This document shows, piece after piece, positions 46,501-52,922 of a DNA stretch of 64,000 nucleotides. Source of the stretch: Pyxidicoccus parkwaysis. GTDB taxonomy: Bacteria; Myxococcota; Myxococcia; Myxococcales; Myxococcaceae. The stretch covers positions 12,631,001 through 12,695,000 of the forward strand of contig NZ_CP071090.1 in the NCBI RefSeq assembly GCF_017301735.1. The letters run 5' to 3'. A program made the translations under genes and the position numbers. Every line of letters starts with the position of its first letter. The first letter of the stretch is position 1. Below the pieces are notes generated by a model that saw nothing but the letters and a program-made list of their open reading frames with translations, did no database searches and had not been told where the DNA came from.

Positions 46501-47077
46501 CCGCGTGGAGGTGGCGGAGCGCGCGGACGGAGTCGGCGCGGCGCTGGACTCCAGCAACGCGGCGGCCCGCATGGCGCCCCTCTCTTCGATGCCGGTGCCC
46601 TCCGGCTTCCAGCACCCGGTGCCGCCCAACACGGTGCCGGTGACGGCCGAGCGCTTCCCGCGCCTCGCCGCCGCGCTGCGCCCGCTGCTGTCGTCGCTGG
46701 GCGCGGGCTCGCTGCGCGTGGGGGTGGACCCGGTGGGCGGCGTGGAGGCGTACCTCGCCAGCGGTGAGGAGCTGGTGCTGGGCGCGGGCGCGCTGTCCGT
46801 GTTCGGGGCGACGGAGCTGGGCTACCTGTGCGCGCTGGCCCTGGCGCTGGGCGAGTCCGGCGTGAAGCTGGCGCGGCCCGGCGAGGTGCCCGGTCTGGCG
46901 GAGGCCGCGGTGAAGGCCTTCCGCGCCATGCCGTCCTCGCTGGCCGCGGGGCGGGTGCTGGCGCGGTTGGATTCCGAGGTGCGTGGAGGGGACCCGGCGA
47001 AGGTGGAGGTGGGCCTCGTGCTCGCTCGGGGCTCGCTCTTCCGGGCAGTGGCCCTTTCCGTGCTCGACGGCGCCTAG
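37529..47077 (+). CDS. Giant TPR solenoid protein (3182 aa)
   Basis: 3182 residues, no signal peptide. The first about 230 residues are a separate non-TPR domain (LPGLRISDFALQIPDVSFPFNVSAGPTRYQRKKLLFGFLELSVDADLV). From about 240 to 3000 it is an almost unbroken series of tetratricopeptide-like helix pairs (Ala/Leu/Glu-rich, e.g. ALLRFREAVSLLPGEPEPLFAAARVAEGLGRLQEALAGYQQAL). The last about 170 residues form another non-TPR domain (AERFPRLAAALRPLLSSLGAGSLRVGVDPVGGVEAYLASGEELVLG). Very GC-rich, which creates long shadow frames on the other strand. It starts 104 bases from the divergent kinase gene. Probably a cytoplasmic scaffold; partners unknown. Confidence 0.85.
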   Translation: MANESDSTKPAAAQEARAAAPELRLLDRRAFVGFPALEVLPGLRISDFALQIPDVSFPFNVSAGPTRYQRKKLLFGFLELSVDADLVTRKVAELAGRLAGIEELRLHFRPGYLEGQGRLPAPERTPFTFKVAFDADGEKLAVYLYDVRLYGFSSTPSVQVPGLLATAVGALGLVPDVEVRGATGFSTRVLPALCQLAAVSRGYKMPALDTARLSAAEVSSTGLRLRFAAGGLPPPAAPDEELMLALEGARAFADAEGLIAQGRLAEARQAYLQAGDAQDAHPFAAERLLSLMVADPQAHDLALDVAATLQRRRDRSPAALWGEAVVRERRGEGARAAERYLALCALARRTSEEAAAFYAAEAAARCSRDTAPQVAVKALHELLGLKPDHLPSLKALARASDQARDRAGAVRAYRRLAALARDPAEAADAHVHLARLCAQTEDDVAGARLHCEAALRLAPDHPDALLLLGELCHRGGEHLRALKALDRLREVAMARHELDRVGHADLLAGRVWDEGLKQPDNALLRFREAVSLLPGEPEPLFAAARVAEGLGRLQEALAGYQQALELAGPAPRSEGVRHAAHASHHALARLYRTRLGDPARSREHLEAALALDPRDAVALEELIPYFRATGRSQELAEAVEKAAALQEEPGKRAALWAEAGELYRGKLQQPEKAERLLLLALEADSDHRAALESLLALAEARRDGSLLTRCLSSLARLATDLKDRAQKYRRLAVAARDLAFDLDLAVHALQEVLRAEPDDLPALGELCALQRKRADMAGLATALEERARVAEAQGDKRLAAAALRELAGVLEARLGRVGDALVALEKAARLAPDAAVLLDLADLSLRCERPEHARRALETLLSTLPRTAAPEKLADVRARLGRACEMLGDREGAIAAYAQAFPLRRLDDALAARLETLYTEAGETQALAELWASRAQALMGADRAEEAAPLFLQSARALLERGEKASALLRLTAALEASPQGPLAAEVLESLAELELERGEKLEAARLYARRAALVPEARAGAKLLFRASLLAAGTSREEAFLAEALERDSSFAPARQRRGELRLPTDARAALEDFEAVLALPPVDADAPREAERVALTRKAATAAVRAGRTDSARRLLAEYCARAPEDLDARTELAALHRKAGAREALADLLVELWPRLSGDPRRAARRELAELSLGLGRASAAVDSLRSLRLEEPHDTWAAQSLLDLLPPPGTGTTEEEAERLELLGTLVTAASGEARSELLARRAVLHRAAGRVASARDDFSEAAKLSRRPAPLLLALTELARESGDEAAELDVWRSAVTADPNLATRARERLLALAAALVEKDARVPAREALRAAIALEPPAAERCDAFFSLAELAHRDGQPEEEAAALAEAARQGPTPRRVEALLTRAALLETSGRTRDARESLEGALGLAPRHAQATTALQRVLRAQQDWAALAEVLSAEAPHTPPAEATAMYAELADLYLDRLSQPVPAEAALRQALRLSPSDAAVRRRLVSLVAGRGELREAAALLETASESASAQEAAALLREGAGYARSAQDLDRALKLARKAHSLVPAQGAELASLAELLYLRGAVLEALPLQDTLARDADFHAAPEAAESTWLRLGELAEQAGETKRAVAAYRKLLAERPLCEAAVQRLAALLEKDDPRGAFDVLVTHARALAPSEDTVRRLVALAERARAALADAGVAASLLSRAADMAKEPLPLRRQLAGLYRETGRSLELLPELRKVATLSLQAGDVAAALAAYTEEARLAEDTGRADDALRALADARDVLESKGQAAEAAACERKRAELLRDVKLDPTAAEAALERAFSLAEDLGTARLGAALAERRDDSDAEARWLERALPLLKDAREAATLRLRLARLHLGVLSDVEKAEGFLRDALRADRSLSEAEALLAKLLESDGRLAELAAWYEECAEGEPDAERRAALLQRAAILYRDRAGRPDAAAAAFIAARAARPDDLELTAQAAELLHEVKRHADAAEFDAVLLEADPFREPIFTRHLAFLEETEDHQALAELMLRRAQRQESADAAESYLAAARAFRSVGARERALLCEDQAFELNPASEEAFEHVRERAAGDVRRLAELLAQRASALPAPQALPLLRERANSLLTAGEVLLAAEAFDEYLSRAGDDVEALSARAELAAKGGGPIAARPYDRRLLSAGGDALPVPLRSRTWLRLGHASLGAGAYHDAADAFEAVVALEPEGERGSEALSLLAEVHSRTGNGPGLYRASLQLARRADDTATAEVLYRRAADLFDDPKDAIDALLPLARLRPADAAVIDRAVAGLHALGRHGELLDVYAAGAEAAGGKRAAELLLAAASVATESLADEDTAWALTQRAAEAAPEDLTALRALVEGLRKRGESARLLEALERLVPRVEDADEASVLRLEVASLARAARREDAAREALEAVVSRGPSGAGYADALESLEKLLGDLPARRAEVQVARAELVSGRERQVLLMSAARAFESAGRLPDALKAAKAAAAVEPDVDAALRVAQLYRTSGDAPSAARALLQAARLAAPEERPPLLLEAVGLWEKAGEHAEALEVIERIATEAPDMLPPSELAERFGRLGAFTRALDVGFAPAMAAGDYTDALAMAAQAGDTAREREALWALSGLPDADSAHASALAEGLRAENETEGLLELAGLSEARDAAFAVALRDEVLRSADAPLRARLRALEELSSDASFAARLTLLLPTLEKLPEALAEAVLAKVRAQPENARVEALAMAADGWPSRRKALLRERHELEMELGRFDAAAQTLARLIESEEDARARAALHQERGELLLSPLDKPTGAREAFEKALAEDGAHLPALKNLLALVDVAAEPSVFVSLAERLAVEEGPEAGLPYRERLADAYEALGMVADAAAQLEVLPETEERLARRARLAEERGLTGEALRLRERLTDEPAVLESILRGYLDAQLVSPAARLAERLFEAGVLSPEVTRMSAERLASSPEGAPLAARLWPELLRAQPLDVDGWTLYAEALRGLGRVEVAERADGVGAALDSSNAAARMAPLSSMPVPSGFQHPVPPNTVPVTAERFPRLAAALRPLLSSLGAGSLRVGVDPVGGVEAYLASGEELVLGAGALSVFGATELGYLCALALALGESGVKLARPGEVPGLAEAAVKAFRAMPSSLAAGRVLARLDSEVRGGDPAKVEVGLVLARGSLFRAVALSVLDGA

Positions 47078-47097
47078 CCGTGTAGCCTGCCCGCGGT

Positions 47098-47703
47098 ATG
47101 CGCCTGAAGCGACTCGTCCTTGCCGTCCTCCCGGCCGCGGCCATCGCCGTGGCCATGGCCTGTTATTCGGACCCGGTGTACCCGGGCAACCAGGTGCTCG
47201 GCACCTTCCGCTTCGAGGCGAGGTTGGACCCGGCGCGGACGACGTGCGACGCCTCGGTGCGCGACTTCGCGCAGCTCGACGACGCGGGCGTGTTCCGCTT
47301 CGAGGGCACCTTCTCGCGCGACACCGACGCGGGCACCGGCTACTTCACCGTGCAGGGCTTCTCGCGCGACGCGGGCTACGAGGGCCAGTACGCCACGTCC
47401 ACGCTGAAAGCCACCGCGCCTCGCGCCACGTGCGGTACGGGCTGCGAGGACTCGGCGATTGAAGAGACGCTGAAGGTGATGCTCTTCAGCGACAGCCAGG
47501 CGCGCTCGCTCAACCGCGACTGCAAGCAGAGCGACGGCGGCATCCCTTCGGGCACGGTGCCGGGCCCGACGGAGAATGGCTACGACGTGTCGCTGGCGTG
47601 TGGCTCGCTGACGGACGTGTTCCTGCCGGGCTCGCGCAACTGCAACTGCCAGCCGGCGACGTGCACCACGGCGTACATCATCCAGGGCGAGCGGAGGGAC
47701 TGA
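47098..47703 (+). CDS. Cys-rich lipoprotein
   Basis: 201 residues, 20 bases after the TPR gene. Lipoprotein signal MRLKRLVLAVLPAAAIAVAMAC. The mature part has about ten cysteines (ATCGTGCEDSA, NRDCKQSDGG, SLACGSL, SRNCNCQPATCTT), likely disulphide-bonded in the envelope, and strand-rich Gly/Thr segments (GTFRFEARLDPARTTC, GVFRFEGTFSRDTDAGTGYF). No family recognised. The queC gene starts 2 bases after its stop, so the two may share an mRNA. Confidence 0.7.
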   Translation: MRLKRLVLAVLPAAAIAVAMACYSDPVYPGNQVLGTFRFEARLDPARTTCDASVRDFAQLDDAGVFRFEGTFSRDTDAGTGYFTVQGFSRDAGYEGQYATSTLKATAPRATCGTGCEDSAIEETLKVMLFSDSQARSLNRDCKQSDGGIPSGTVPGPTENGYDVSLACGSLTDVFLPGSRNCNCQPATCTTAYIIQGERRD

Positions 47704-47705
47704 AG

Positions 47706-48398
47706 ATGGCACGGCGGGCGGTGGTGTTGATTTCGGGCGGGCTGGACTCGACGACGTGTCTGGCCATGGCGAAGGCGAAGGGCTTCGAGCCGGTGTGCCT
47801 CGCGGTGGCGTACGGCCAGCGGCACGCGGTGGAGTTGGAGCAGGCGCGCAAGGTGTCCTCGGCCATGGGCGTGAAGGACTTCCGAATCGTGAGCATCGAC
47901 CTGCGCCAGGTTGGCGGCTCGGCGCTCACGGCGGACATCGAGGTGCCGAAGGACAGGCCCGCGGACGAGATGAGCCACGGGATTCCGGTGACGTACGTGC
48001 CGGCGCGCAACGCGCTGTTCCTCTCGCTGGCGCTCGGGCTGGCGGAGGTGGTGGGCGCCACGGACATCTACATCGGCGTCAACGCGGTGGACTACAGCGG
48101 CTATCCGGACTGCCGGCCGGAGTTCATCCGCTCGTTCGAGGCGATGGCGAACCTGGCCACCAAGGCGGGCGTGGAGGGCGCGCGCTTCACGGTGCATGCG
48201 CCGCTGTCCGGGATGACGAAGGCGGACATCATCCGCGAGGGCGTGAAGCTCGGCGTGGACTACGGGATGACGCACTCCTGCTACGACCCGGATGCGCAGG
48301 GCCGCGCGTGTGGCCGGTGCGACAGCTGCGTGCTGCGCAAGAAGGGCTTCGAGGAAGCGGGCGTGCCGGACCCGACGCGCTACACGGAGGGCGCATGA
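47706..48398 (+). CDS. queC: 7-cyano-7-deazaguanine synthase QueC
   Basis: 230 residues, the usual family length. The ATP-pyrophosphatase P-loop SGGLDSTTCLAMAK is at the N-terminus, YVPARNALFLSLAL and GVNAVDYSGYPDCRPEFI in the middle, and the zinc-binding SCYDPDAQGRACGRCDSCVLRKKGF at the C-terminus. It converts 7-carboxy-7-deazaguanine to preQ0 in queuosine biosynthesis. No other queuosine genes are in the window. The ATG follows the lipoprotein stop by 2 bases; the stop overlaps the next gene by ATGA. Confidence 0.95.
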   Translation: MARRAVVLISGGLDSTTCLAMAKAKGFEPVCLAVAYGQRHAVELEQARKVSSAMGVKDFRIVSIDLRQVGGSALTADIEVPKDRPADEMSHGIPVTYVPARNALFLSLALGLAEVVGATDIYIGVNAVDYSGYPDCRPEFIRSFEAMANLATKAGVEGARFTVHAPLSGMTKADIIREGVKLGVDYGMTHSCYDPDAQGRACGRCDSCVLRKKGFEEAGVPDPTRYTEGA

Positions 48399-49036
48399 AG
48401 GCGCGGACGTGGACGATGGTGGCGGTGGCGCTCTGTGTGAGCGGCACGGGGCTCGCGAAGTCGAGGGCGCCGAAGGACGCGGACAAGCTGGTGGTGGCGA
48501 CGACGGTGGTGCCGGACCTCGTGGAGGACCTGCGCTACGCGACGCCGGACAACTTCCTGAAGCGGAAGGTGTACCCGGACACGGCGCGGTGCCTGCTGCT
48601 GCCGGAGTCGGCGGAGCGGCTGAAGAAGGCGGCGGACGTGCTGCGGCCGAAGGGGTATCGGCTGAAGGTGTATGACTGCTACCGGCCGCGGGCGGTGCAG
48701 TACGAGATGTGGAAGATCATGCCGGTGCCCGGCTATGTGGCGGACCCGAAGAAGGGCTCCAATCACAACCGGGGCGGGGCGGTGGACCTGACGCTGGTGA
48801 CGCTGGACGGGAAGGACGTGGAGATGCCCACGCCCTTCGACTCGTTCACCCCGGCGGCGCACCAAGGTTACGCAGGCGGCACCGAGGCGTCGCGCCAGCA
48901 CCGCGAGATTCTGCGCGAGGCGATGGAGGGCGCGGGGTTCGCGCCCAATCGCATGGAGTGGTGGCACTTCGATTTGCCGGACGCGAAGTCGCGGCCCGTG
49001 CTGGATGTGCCGTTCGACGCGCCGAAGACGCCGTGA
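48395..49036 (+). CDS. D-alanyl-D-alanine dipeptidase (VanX/DdpX family, M15D)
   Basis: 213 residues with a signal-like N-terminus (TMVAVALCVSGTGLAKS). The zinc peptidase motifs are S-x-H-x6-D in GSNHNRGGAVDLTLV and the catalytic/ligand segment EWWHFD near the C-terminus; the YDCYRPRAVQYEMW segment is also conserved in VanX-like enzymes. The family hydrolyses D-Ala-D-Ala. Here it is coupled to queC by ATGA and is not near vanA/vanH genes, so a cell-wall turnover role (like DdpX) is more likely than glycopeptide resistance. Confidence 0.85.
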   Translation: MKARTWTMVAVALCVSGTGLAKSRAPKDADKLVVATTVVPDLVEDLRYATPDNFLKRKVYPDTARCLLLPESAERLKKAADVLRPKGYRLKVYDCYRPRAVQYEMWKIMPVPGYVADPKKGSNHNRGGAVDLTLVTLDGKDVEMPTPFDSFTPAAHQGYAGGTEASRQHREILREAMEGAGFAPNRMEWWHFDLPDAKSRPVLDVPFDAPKTP

Positions 49037-49095
49037 CGGAACGATGATGAAGAACGGAGGCTCGCGTGCGACGGGGCGCGGGCCGACCGGGGAAC

Positions 49096-49443
49096 ATGGC
49101 AATCACCATGAACCCACTCGTACGAAGTGCCCTGCTCGCCGCGCTCCTGCTGTCCACTGTCGCCAGTGCCGAGGATGCCTCGCCGAAGGCCCCGGCCACT
49201 CCAAAGACCGTCGACATCGACCAGGCACGCATCTGCGCTCCTGTTGACGTGGAGTTCATCAAGCGCATCGCCGTGGCCAGACCACGCCACTTCACGCGGG
49301 ACGGCTTCCGAGTGGACAGCGCCCGTGCAGCGACGCCGTCCTGGATGCTCTCCCGGATGGTCGTGCTCGTTCCGGACGGCACGCCCCAACTTACCTTCAG
49401 GGCTCCGTCGGCACAGCGTGGCAGCCCGGACTTCGGCCACTGA
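49096..49443 (+). CDS. Small secreted protein, unknown
   Basis: 115 residues from ATG 49096; ATG 49108 is an equally plausible start. Signal peptide MNPLVRSALLAALLLSTVASAE, then a short polar domain (VDIDQARICAPVDVEFIKRIAVARPRHFTRDGFRVDSARAATPSWMLSRMVVLVPDG). Only one cysteine. No family recognised, and no clear operon partner. Confidence 0.5.
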   Translation: MAITMNPLVRSALLAALLLSTVASAEDASPKAPATPKTVDIDQARICAPVDVEFIKRIAVARPRHFTRDGFRVDSARAATPSWMLSRMVVLVPDGTPQLTFRAPSAQRGSPDFGH

Positions 49444-49580
49444 TGCGCACCCGGCGTACGCGCCAGCAACCAGGCGTGCGCCGGCCCCCCGTGCCATGAT
49501 GAAACCGTGATGATTGGTCACCCCGCCTGCGGCACGCTGCGGGGCCCTCTCGAGGACAGCCGCACCGTGCTGGCCACCCC

Positions 49581-51083
49581 ATGAAGCCCGCCTTCTTCAA
49601 AGCCCTCTGTGGCGTCCTCCTGCTCCTCGCCGCGCCCGCGCTGGCGCAAAACGGCACGTTTCTCGGTGCCGTCGTCGCGCGCGCGGACCTGCGGCCCCTC
49701 GCGGGCGTACGCGTCACCGCCACCTCGCCCGCGCTGAAGACGGAGCAGATGGCCGTCACCGACGCCCAGGGCAACTACCGCATCCCCCAGCTCCCGCCCG
49801 GCACCTACGCGCTCCGCTTCGAGAAGGAGTCCTTCCTTCCCTTCACCAAGACGGACCTCCGCCTGAAGGCCGGCGGCATCGTCCGCGTGAACGTGGAGCT
49901 CACCTCCGCCGCGAACCCCGGCGAGCCCCGGGCCGTGAATCCCTTCCCGACCGTCGACAAGGGCATGCCTCCCATCTTCCAGGAGCCGTCCCCGAGCATC
50001 GCCGTCGAGCGCCCCGTCAACGGCCAGGACCCGGCCCGAACCTTCCAGTCCGTGGCCCCGCTGGCTCCACCGCTGCACACGGAGGCCGAGGGCATCGCCC
50101 GCTACCTGCCCACCTACCTCGCGCCACGCGAGTCCCCCGGAGACCCGCCGGCCTGGGCCCTGAAGCAGCTCACGCCGCTGACAGAAGGCGCCCAGTACTT
50201 CTACCGGGACTCCGACGACTCCTCCCGCAGCCACTCCAAGCCCGGCAGCAATGGCGTCAACCCCACCATCGACACCGAGGAGGACCGCTTCTCCGTCTTC
50301 TTCGTCGGCGTGGACACGACGCCCTACGCCGTGGCGCGCGACTACCTGCAGCGCGACGTCCTCCCCGACGAGCGCACCGTCTGGGCCGAGTCCTTCATCA
50401 ACTCCTTCGACTACGGCGACTCCGGCGACGTCCACGGCCCCTTCGTCATCGAAGCGGAGGGCTTCCCGTCCCCGAGCCGCAAGGGCTACCACGTGGTGCG
50501 CATCACCCTGCGCGCCCGCGAAGCCCTCCCGGACGTGGACGTGCAGGTGGAGTTCGACCGGGCCGCCGTCGCCCGCTACCGGCTCGTGGGCTACGAGCGC
50601 GCCATGCCCGCGCCCGAGTCCCTCGATGAGGACGACGAGCCGAAGACGCCGCTCGCTCCTGGACAGGCCGTCACCGCCATCTACGAGGTGAAGGTGCATG
50701 GCCCCGCCATCGCCTTCGGCATGCTGCGCATCCACTACGACGTCGCGGGCGGAACAAGCTGGCGTCGCGTGCAGAAGCTGTTGCCCTCCAGCGTGCTGCG
50801 CACGTCCTATGCCCGCGCCGCACCCGCCACGCGCCTCGCGTACGTGGCCGCCGCCTTCGCGGAGAAGCTGCGCGGCTCCTACTGGACGCGCACGCTCGAC
50901 TGGGCGCGGCTGGCCGCCCTCTGCGACGACGTGGGCGAGCCCTTCCACGGCCGTCCGGACGTGGTGGAGTTGGGCGCGCTCATCCGCAAGGCGCAGGGGC
51001 TCGACAAGCGCAAGGACAAGTACGAGGCCACGTCACCGGCGAGCGCCATGGACTACGACCGCGCGCCGGAGCTGGGGAACTAG
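49581..51083 (+). CDS. YfbK-like secreted protein lacking its vWA domain
   Basis: 500 residues with signal peptide (MKPAFFKALCGVLLLLAAPALAQ). Residues 25-107 form a carboxypeptidase-regulatory-like fold (GAVVARADLRPLAGVRVTAT...QGNYRIPQLPPGTYALRFEK). Residues about 232-312 match the N-terminal vWF-A domain of YfbK (FSVFFVGVDTTPYAVARDYLQRDVLPDERTVWAESFINSFDY), and from about 318 on it matches the YfbK C-terminal DUF3520 domain (VDVQVEFDRAAVARYRLVGYERA, LAPGQAVTAIYEV). The roughly 190-residue vWA domain with its DxSxS MIDAS, which lies between them in YfbK, is absent; the junction is near residues 312-318. It precedes a two-component pair by 9 bases. Confidence 0.8.
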   Translation: MKPAFFKALCGVLLLLAAPALAQNGTFLGAVVARADLRPLAGVRVTATSPALKTEQMAVTDAQGNYRIPQLPPGTYALRFEKESFLPFTKTDLRLKAGGIVRVNVELTSAANPGEPRAVNPFPTVDKGMPPIFQEPSPSIAVERPVNGQDPARTFQSVAPLAPPLHTEAEGIARYLPTYLAPRESPGDPPAWALKQLTPLTEGAQYFYRDSDDSSRSHSKPGSNGVNPTIDTEEDRFSVFFVGVDTTPYAVARDYLQRDVLPDERTVWAESFINSFDYGDSGDVHGPFVIEAEGFPSPSRKGYHVVRITLRAREALPDVDVQVEFDRAAVARYRLVGYERAMPAPESLDEDDEPKTPLAPGQAVTAIYEVKVHGPAIAFGMLRIHYDVAGGTSWRRVQKLLPSSVLRTSYARAAPATRLAYVAAAFAEKLRGSYWTRTLDWARLAALCDDVGEPFHGRPDVVELGALIRKAQGLDKRKDKYEATSPASAMDYDRAPELGN

Positions 51084-51092
51084 TCCGCGACG

Positions 51093-52922
51093 ATGCTCCG
51101 CCGCCTCCTGCCCACCGTCATCGCGCTCGTGCTCGGCCTCGTCGGGCTCGCCTGGGGACTGGGCTACCTCCAGCGCATCTTCGCCGCCGAGCGCGACGAC
51201 GCGCAGGCCTCGCTCGACTCGCGCCGCACGGCGCTGGAGCAGTACGCGCGCGCCTCGCTGTCGCAGTCCCTGCAAGACAGGCTGGAGGCCGCGCGTCCGG
51301 CATTGGAGGCCGCGTCCGTGGACCCGCTCCTCCCCGCCACCGGCTTGTACCTGCGCGAGCGCGGAGAGCAGCTCCTGCCGCGCATGGCCCTCAACGACAC
51401 CGGTGAGGACACCCCCGCGAAGGAGCGCTACGCCCGCCTGCGCGCCGGCACCGAGCGCGCCGACGAAGACGAGGAGGGAGACCCCTGGGCGGAGCGCCTC
51501 GCGCTGGTGCGAGCCGTGGAGGCCGCCCTGGCCCGTGGAGACCGCCGAGCCTCCACGGTGGCGCTGATGTCTCTGCTCCAGCACCGCGCGCAGTACGTGC
51601 TCGCCTCCACGCGCGACGTGCCGGGCCTGTTGGTGGTGCTGGAGTCCCTGGCCGAGCGCGGAGACCCCGTGCCCCAGCTCATGCACGCGCTGGTGCGAGA
51701 CGGTCTCGCCGACGGAAGGGGAGGGCGCCTGGAAGGACTCCAGCGGCTGCTGCTCCTGCGCCGCTCGCGCTTCACCGCCGCGGACTTCACCTTCCTGCAC
51801 GAGCGCGTGGCCGCCCTCTCCGCGAAGGTGGGCGCCCCGGTGGCGGACTTCGAGTCGCGCGTGAATGAGCTGGCCACCACGCCGCTCCCGCTGCCCCGCA
51901 CGCTCCCGGGCCCCGCGCTGGTGCGGGCCGGCTGGTACCTGGAGCCGCGCGGAGGCAGCCAGGTGCGCGGCGTGGCGGTGGACCCTGCCGCGCTGCTGGC
52001 GTCCCTCACTCGCGAGATGCGCGAGCGCGGCCTGCTCGAATCCGACGGGCAGGTGCGCCTCCTCGGTGACGCGGCGGTGCTGTCCCTGGACGCGCTGCCC
52101 CTCTCGGTGGACACGCCCGAGTGGGCGCGAGCGCAGGGCGCGCTGGAGCGGCGCTACCGCCTGAAGACGGGCATGGTGGCGGTGTGCGGCGTGCTCGCGG
52201 TGGCCATCTTCGTGCTGGCCTTCGTGGCGCAGCAGCGCAAGTTCCGCTTCCTGGAGCTGAAGAGCGACTTCGTGGCCACCGTGTCGCACGAGCTGCGCAC
52301 GCCGCTGGCCTCCATCCGGCTGCTCGCGGAGACGCTGGAGTGGCGGCTCGCGGAGGGCACGGACGCGCGAGACTATCCCGCGCGCATCGTCCGCGAGGCG
52401 GACGGCCTGGGCTTCCTCGTGGAGAATCTCCTCTCGTTCAACCGCATCGACAAGGGCCGCTGGGTGCCGAGGCTGGAGCCCGTGCGCCTGGACGAGCTCG
52501 TCTCCCTCCTGCGCCGCGACTTGGAAGCCTGGTCCAAGGTGCCGGTGGAGCTGGAGGCCGAAGTCGGAGAGCAGACCTTCCGCGCGGACGCACAACTCTT
52601 GCGCCTGCTGTTGTCCAACCTCGCCCGCAACGCCTGTGCCTACAACCAACGCAGCCCGGTGCGCCTGCGCGTGGAGGCGTTGCCCGGAGGCCGGGTGCGC
52701 TTCTCGGACAACGGCATCGGCATTCCCCAGGCGCAGTGGGAGACCGTCTTCGAGGAGTTCGTCCGCCTGCCGGGACAGGGGCGGGATGTTCCCGGAAGCG
52801 GCCTGGGTCTGGCACTCTGCCGCCGCATCATGCGCCTGCACGGAGGCAACCTGCGCGTCGCGGCCTCCAGCCCCGAGGGCACCACCTTCGAGCTCACGTT
52901 TCCCCCCACGGTGACGACATGA
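51093..52922 (+). CDS. Membrane sensor histidine kinase
   Basis: 609 residues. TM1 is near residues 6-27, then a large periplasmic region to about 358, TM2 about 360-378 (VAVCGVLAVAIFVLAFVA), HisKA with the phospho-acceptor in VSHELRTPLASIRLLAETLEWRL (His399), and HATPase_c with NARNACAYN-type N box (LSNLARNACAYN), FSDNGIGIP and GSGLGLALCRRIM. The periplasmic region has no recognised fold. The stop overlaps the response-regulator start by ATGA. It starts 9 bases after the vWA-less YfbK-like gene, so that protein may be part of the same signalling unit. Confidence 0.9.
   Translation: MLRRLLPTVIALVLGLVGLAWGLGYLQRIFAAERDDAQASLDSRRTALEQYARASLSQSLQDRLEAARPALEAASVDPLLPATGLYLRERGEQLLPRMALNDTGEDTPAKERYARLRAGTERADEDEEGDPWAERLALVRAVEAALARGDRRASTVALMSLLQHRAQYVLASTRDVPGLLVVLESLAERGDPVPQLMHALVRDGLADGRGGRLEGLQRLLLLRRSRFTAADFTFLHERVAALSAKVGAPVADFESRVNELATTPLPLPRTLPGPALVRAGWYLEPRGGSQVRGVAVDPAALLASLTREMRERGLLESDGQVRLLGDAAVLSLDALPLSVDTPEWARAQGALERRYRLKTGMVAVCGVLAVAIFVLAFVAQQRKFRFLELKSDFVATVSHELRTPLASIRLLAETLEWRLAEGTDARDYPARIVREADGLGFLVENLLSFNRIDKGRWVPRLEPVRLDELVSLLRRDLEAWSKVPVELEAEVGEQTFRADAQLLRLLLSNLARNACAYNQRSPVRLRVEALPGGRVRFSDNGIGIPQAQWETVFEEFVRLPGQGRDVPGSGLGLALCRRIMRLHGGNLRVAASSPEGTTFELTFPPTVTT

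Noticed and set aside
42611..46615. 1334-residue minus-strand open frame
   Set aside because: Entirely inside the TPR gene, with repetitive Arg/Gln/Gly composition; a shadow frame.
48395..49036. Glycopeptide (vancomycin) resistance cluster
   Set aside because: Only the VanX-type dipeptidase is present; no VanA ligase, VanH dehydrogenase or adjacent VanRS pair. The two-component pair at 51 kb is a different unit.
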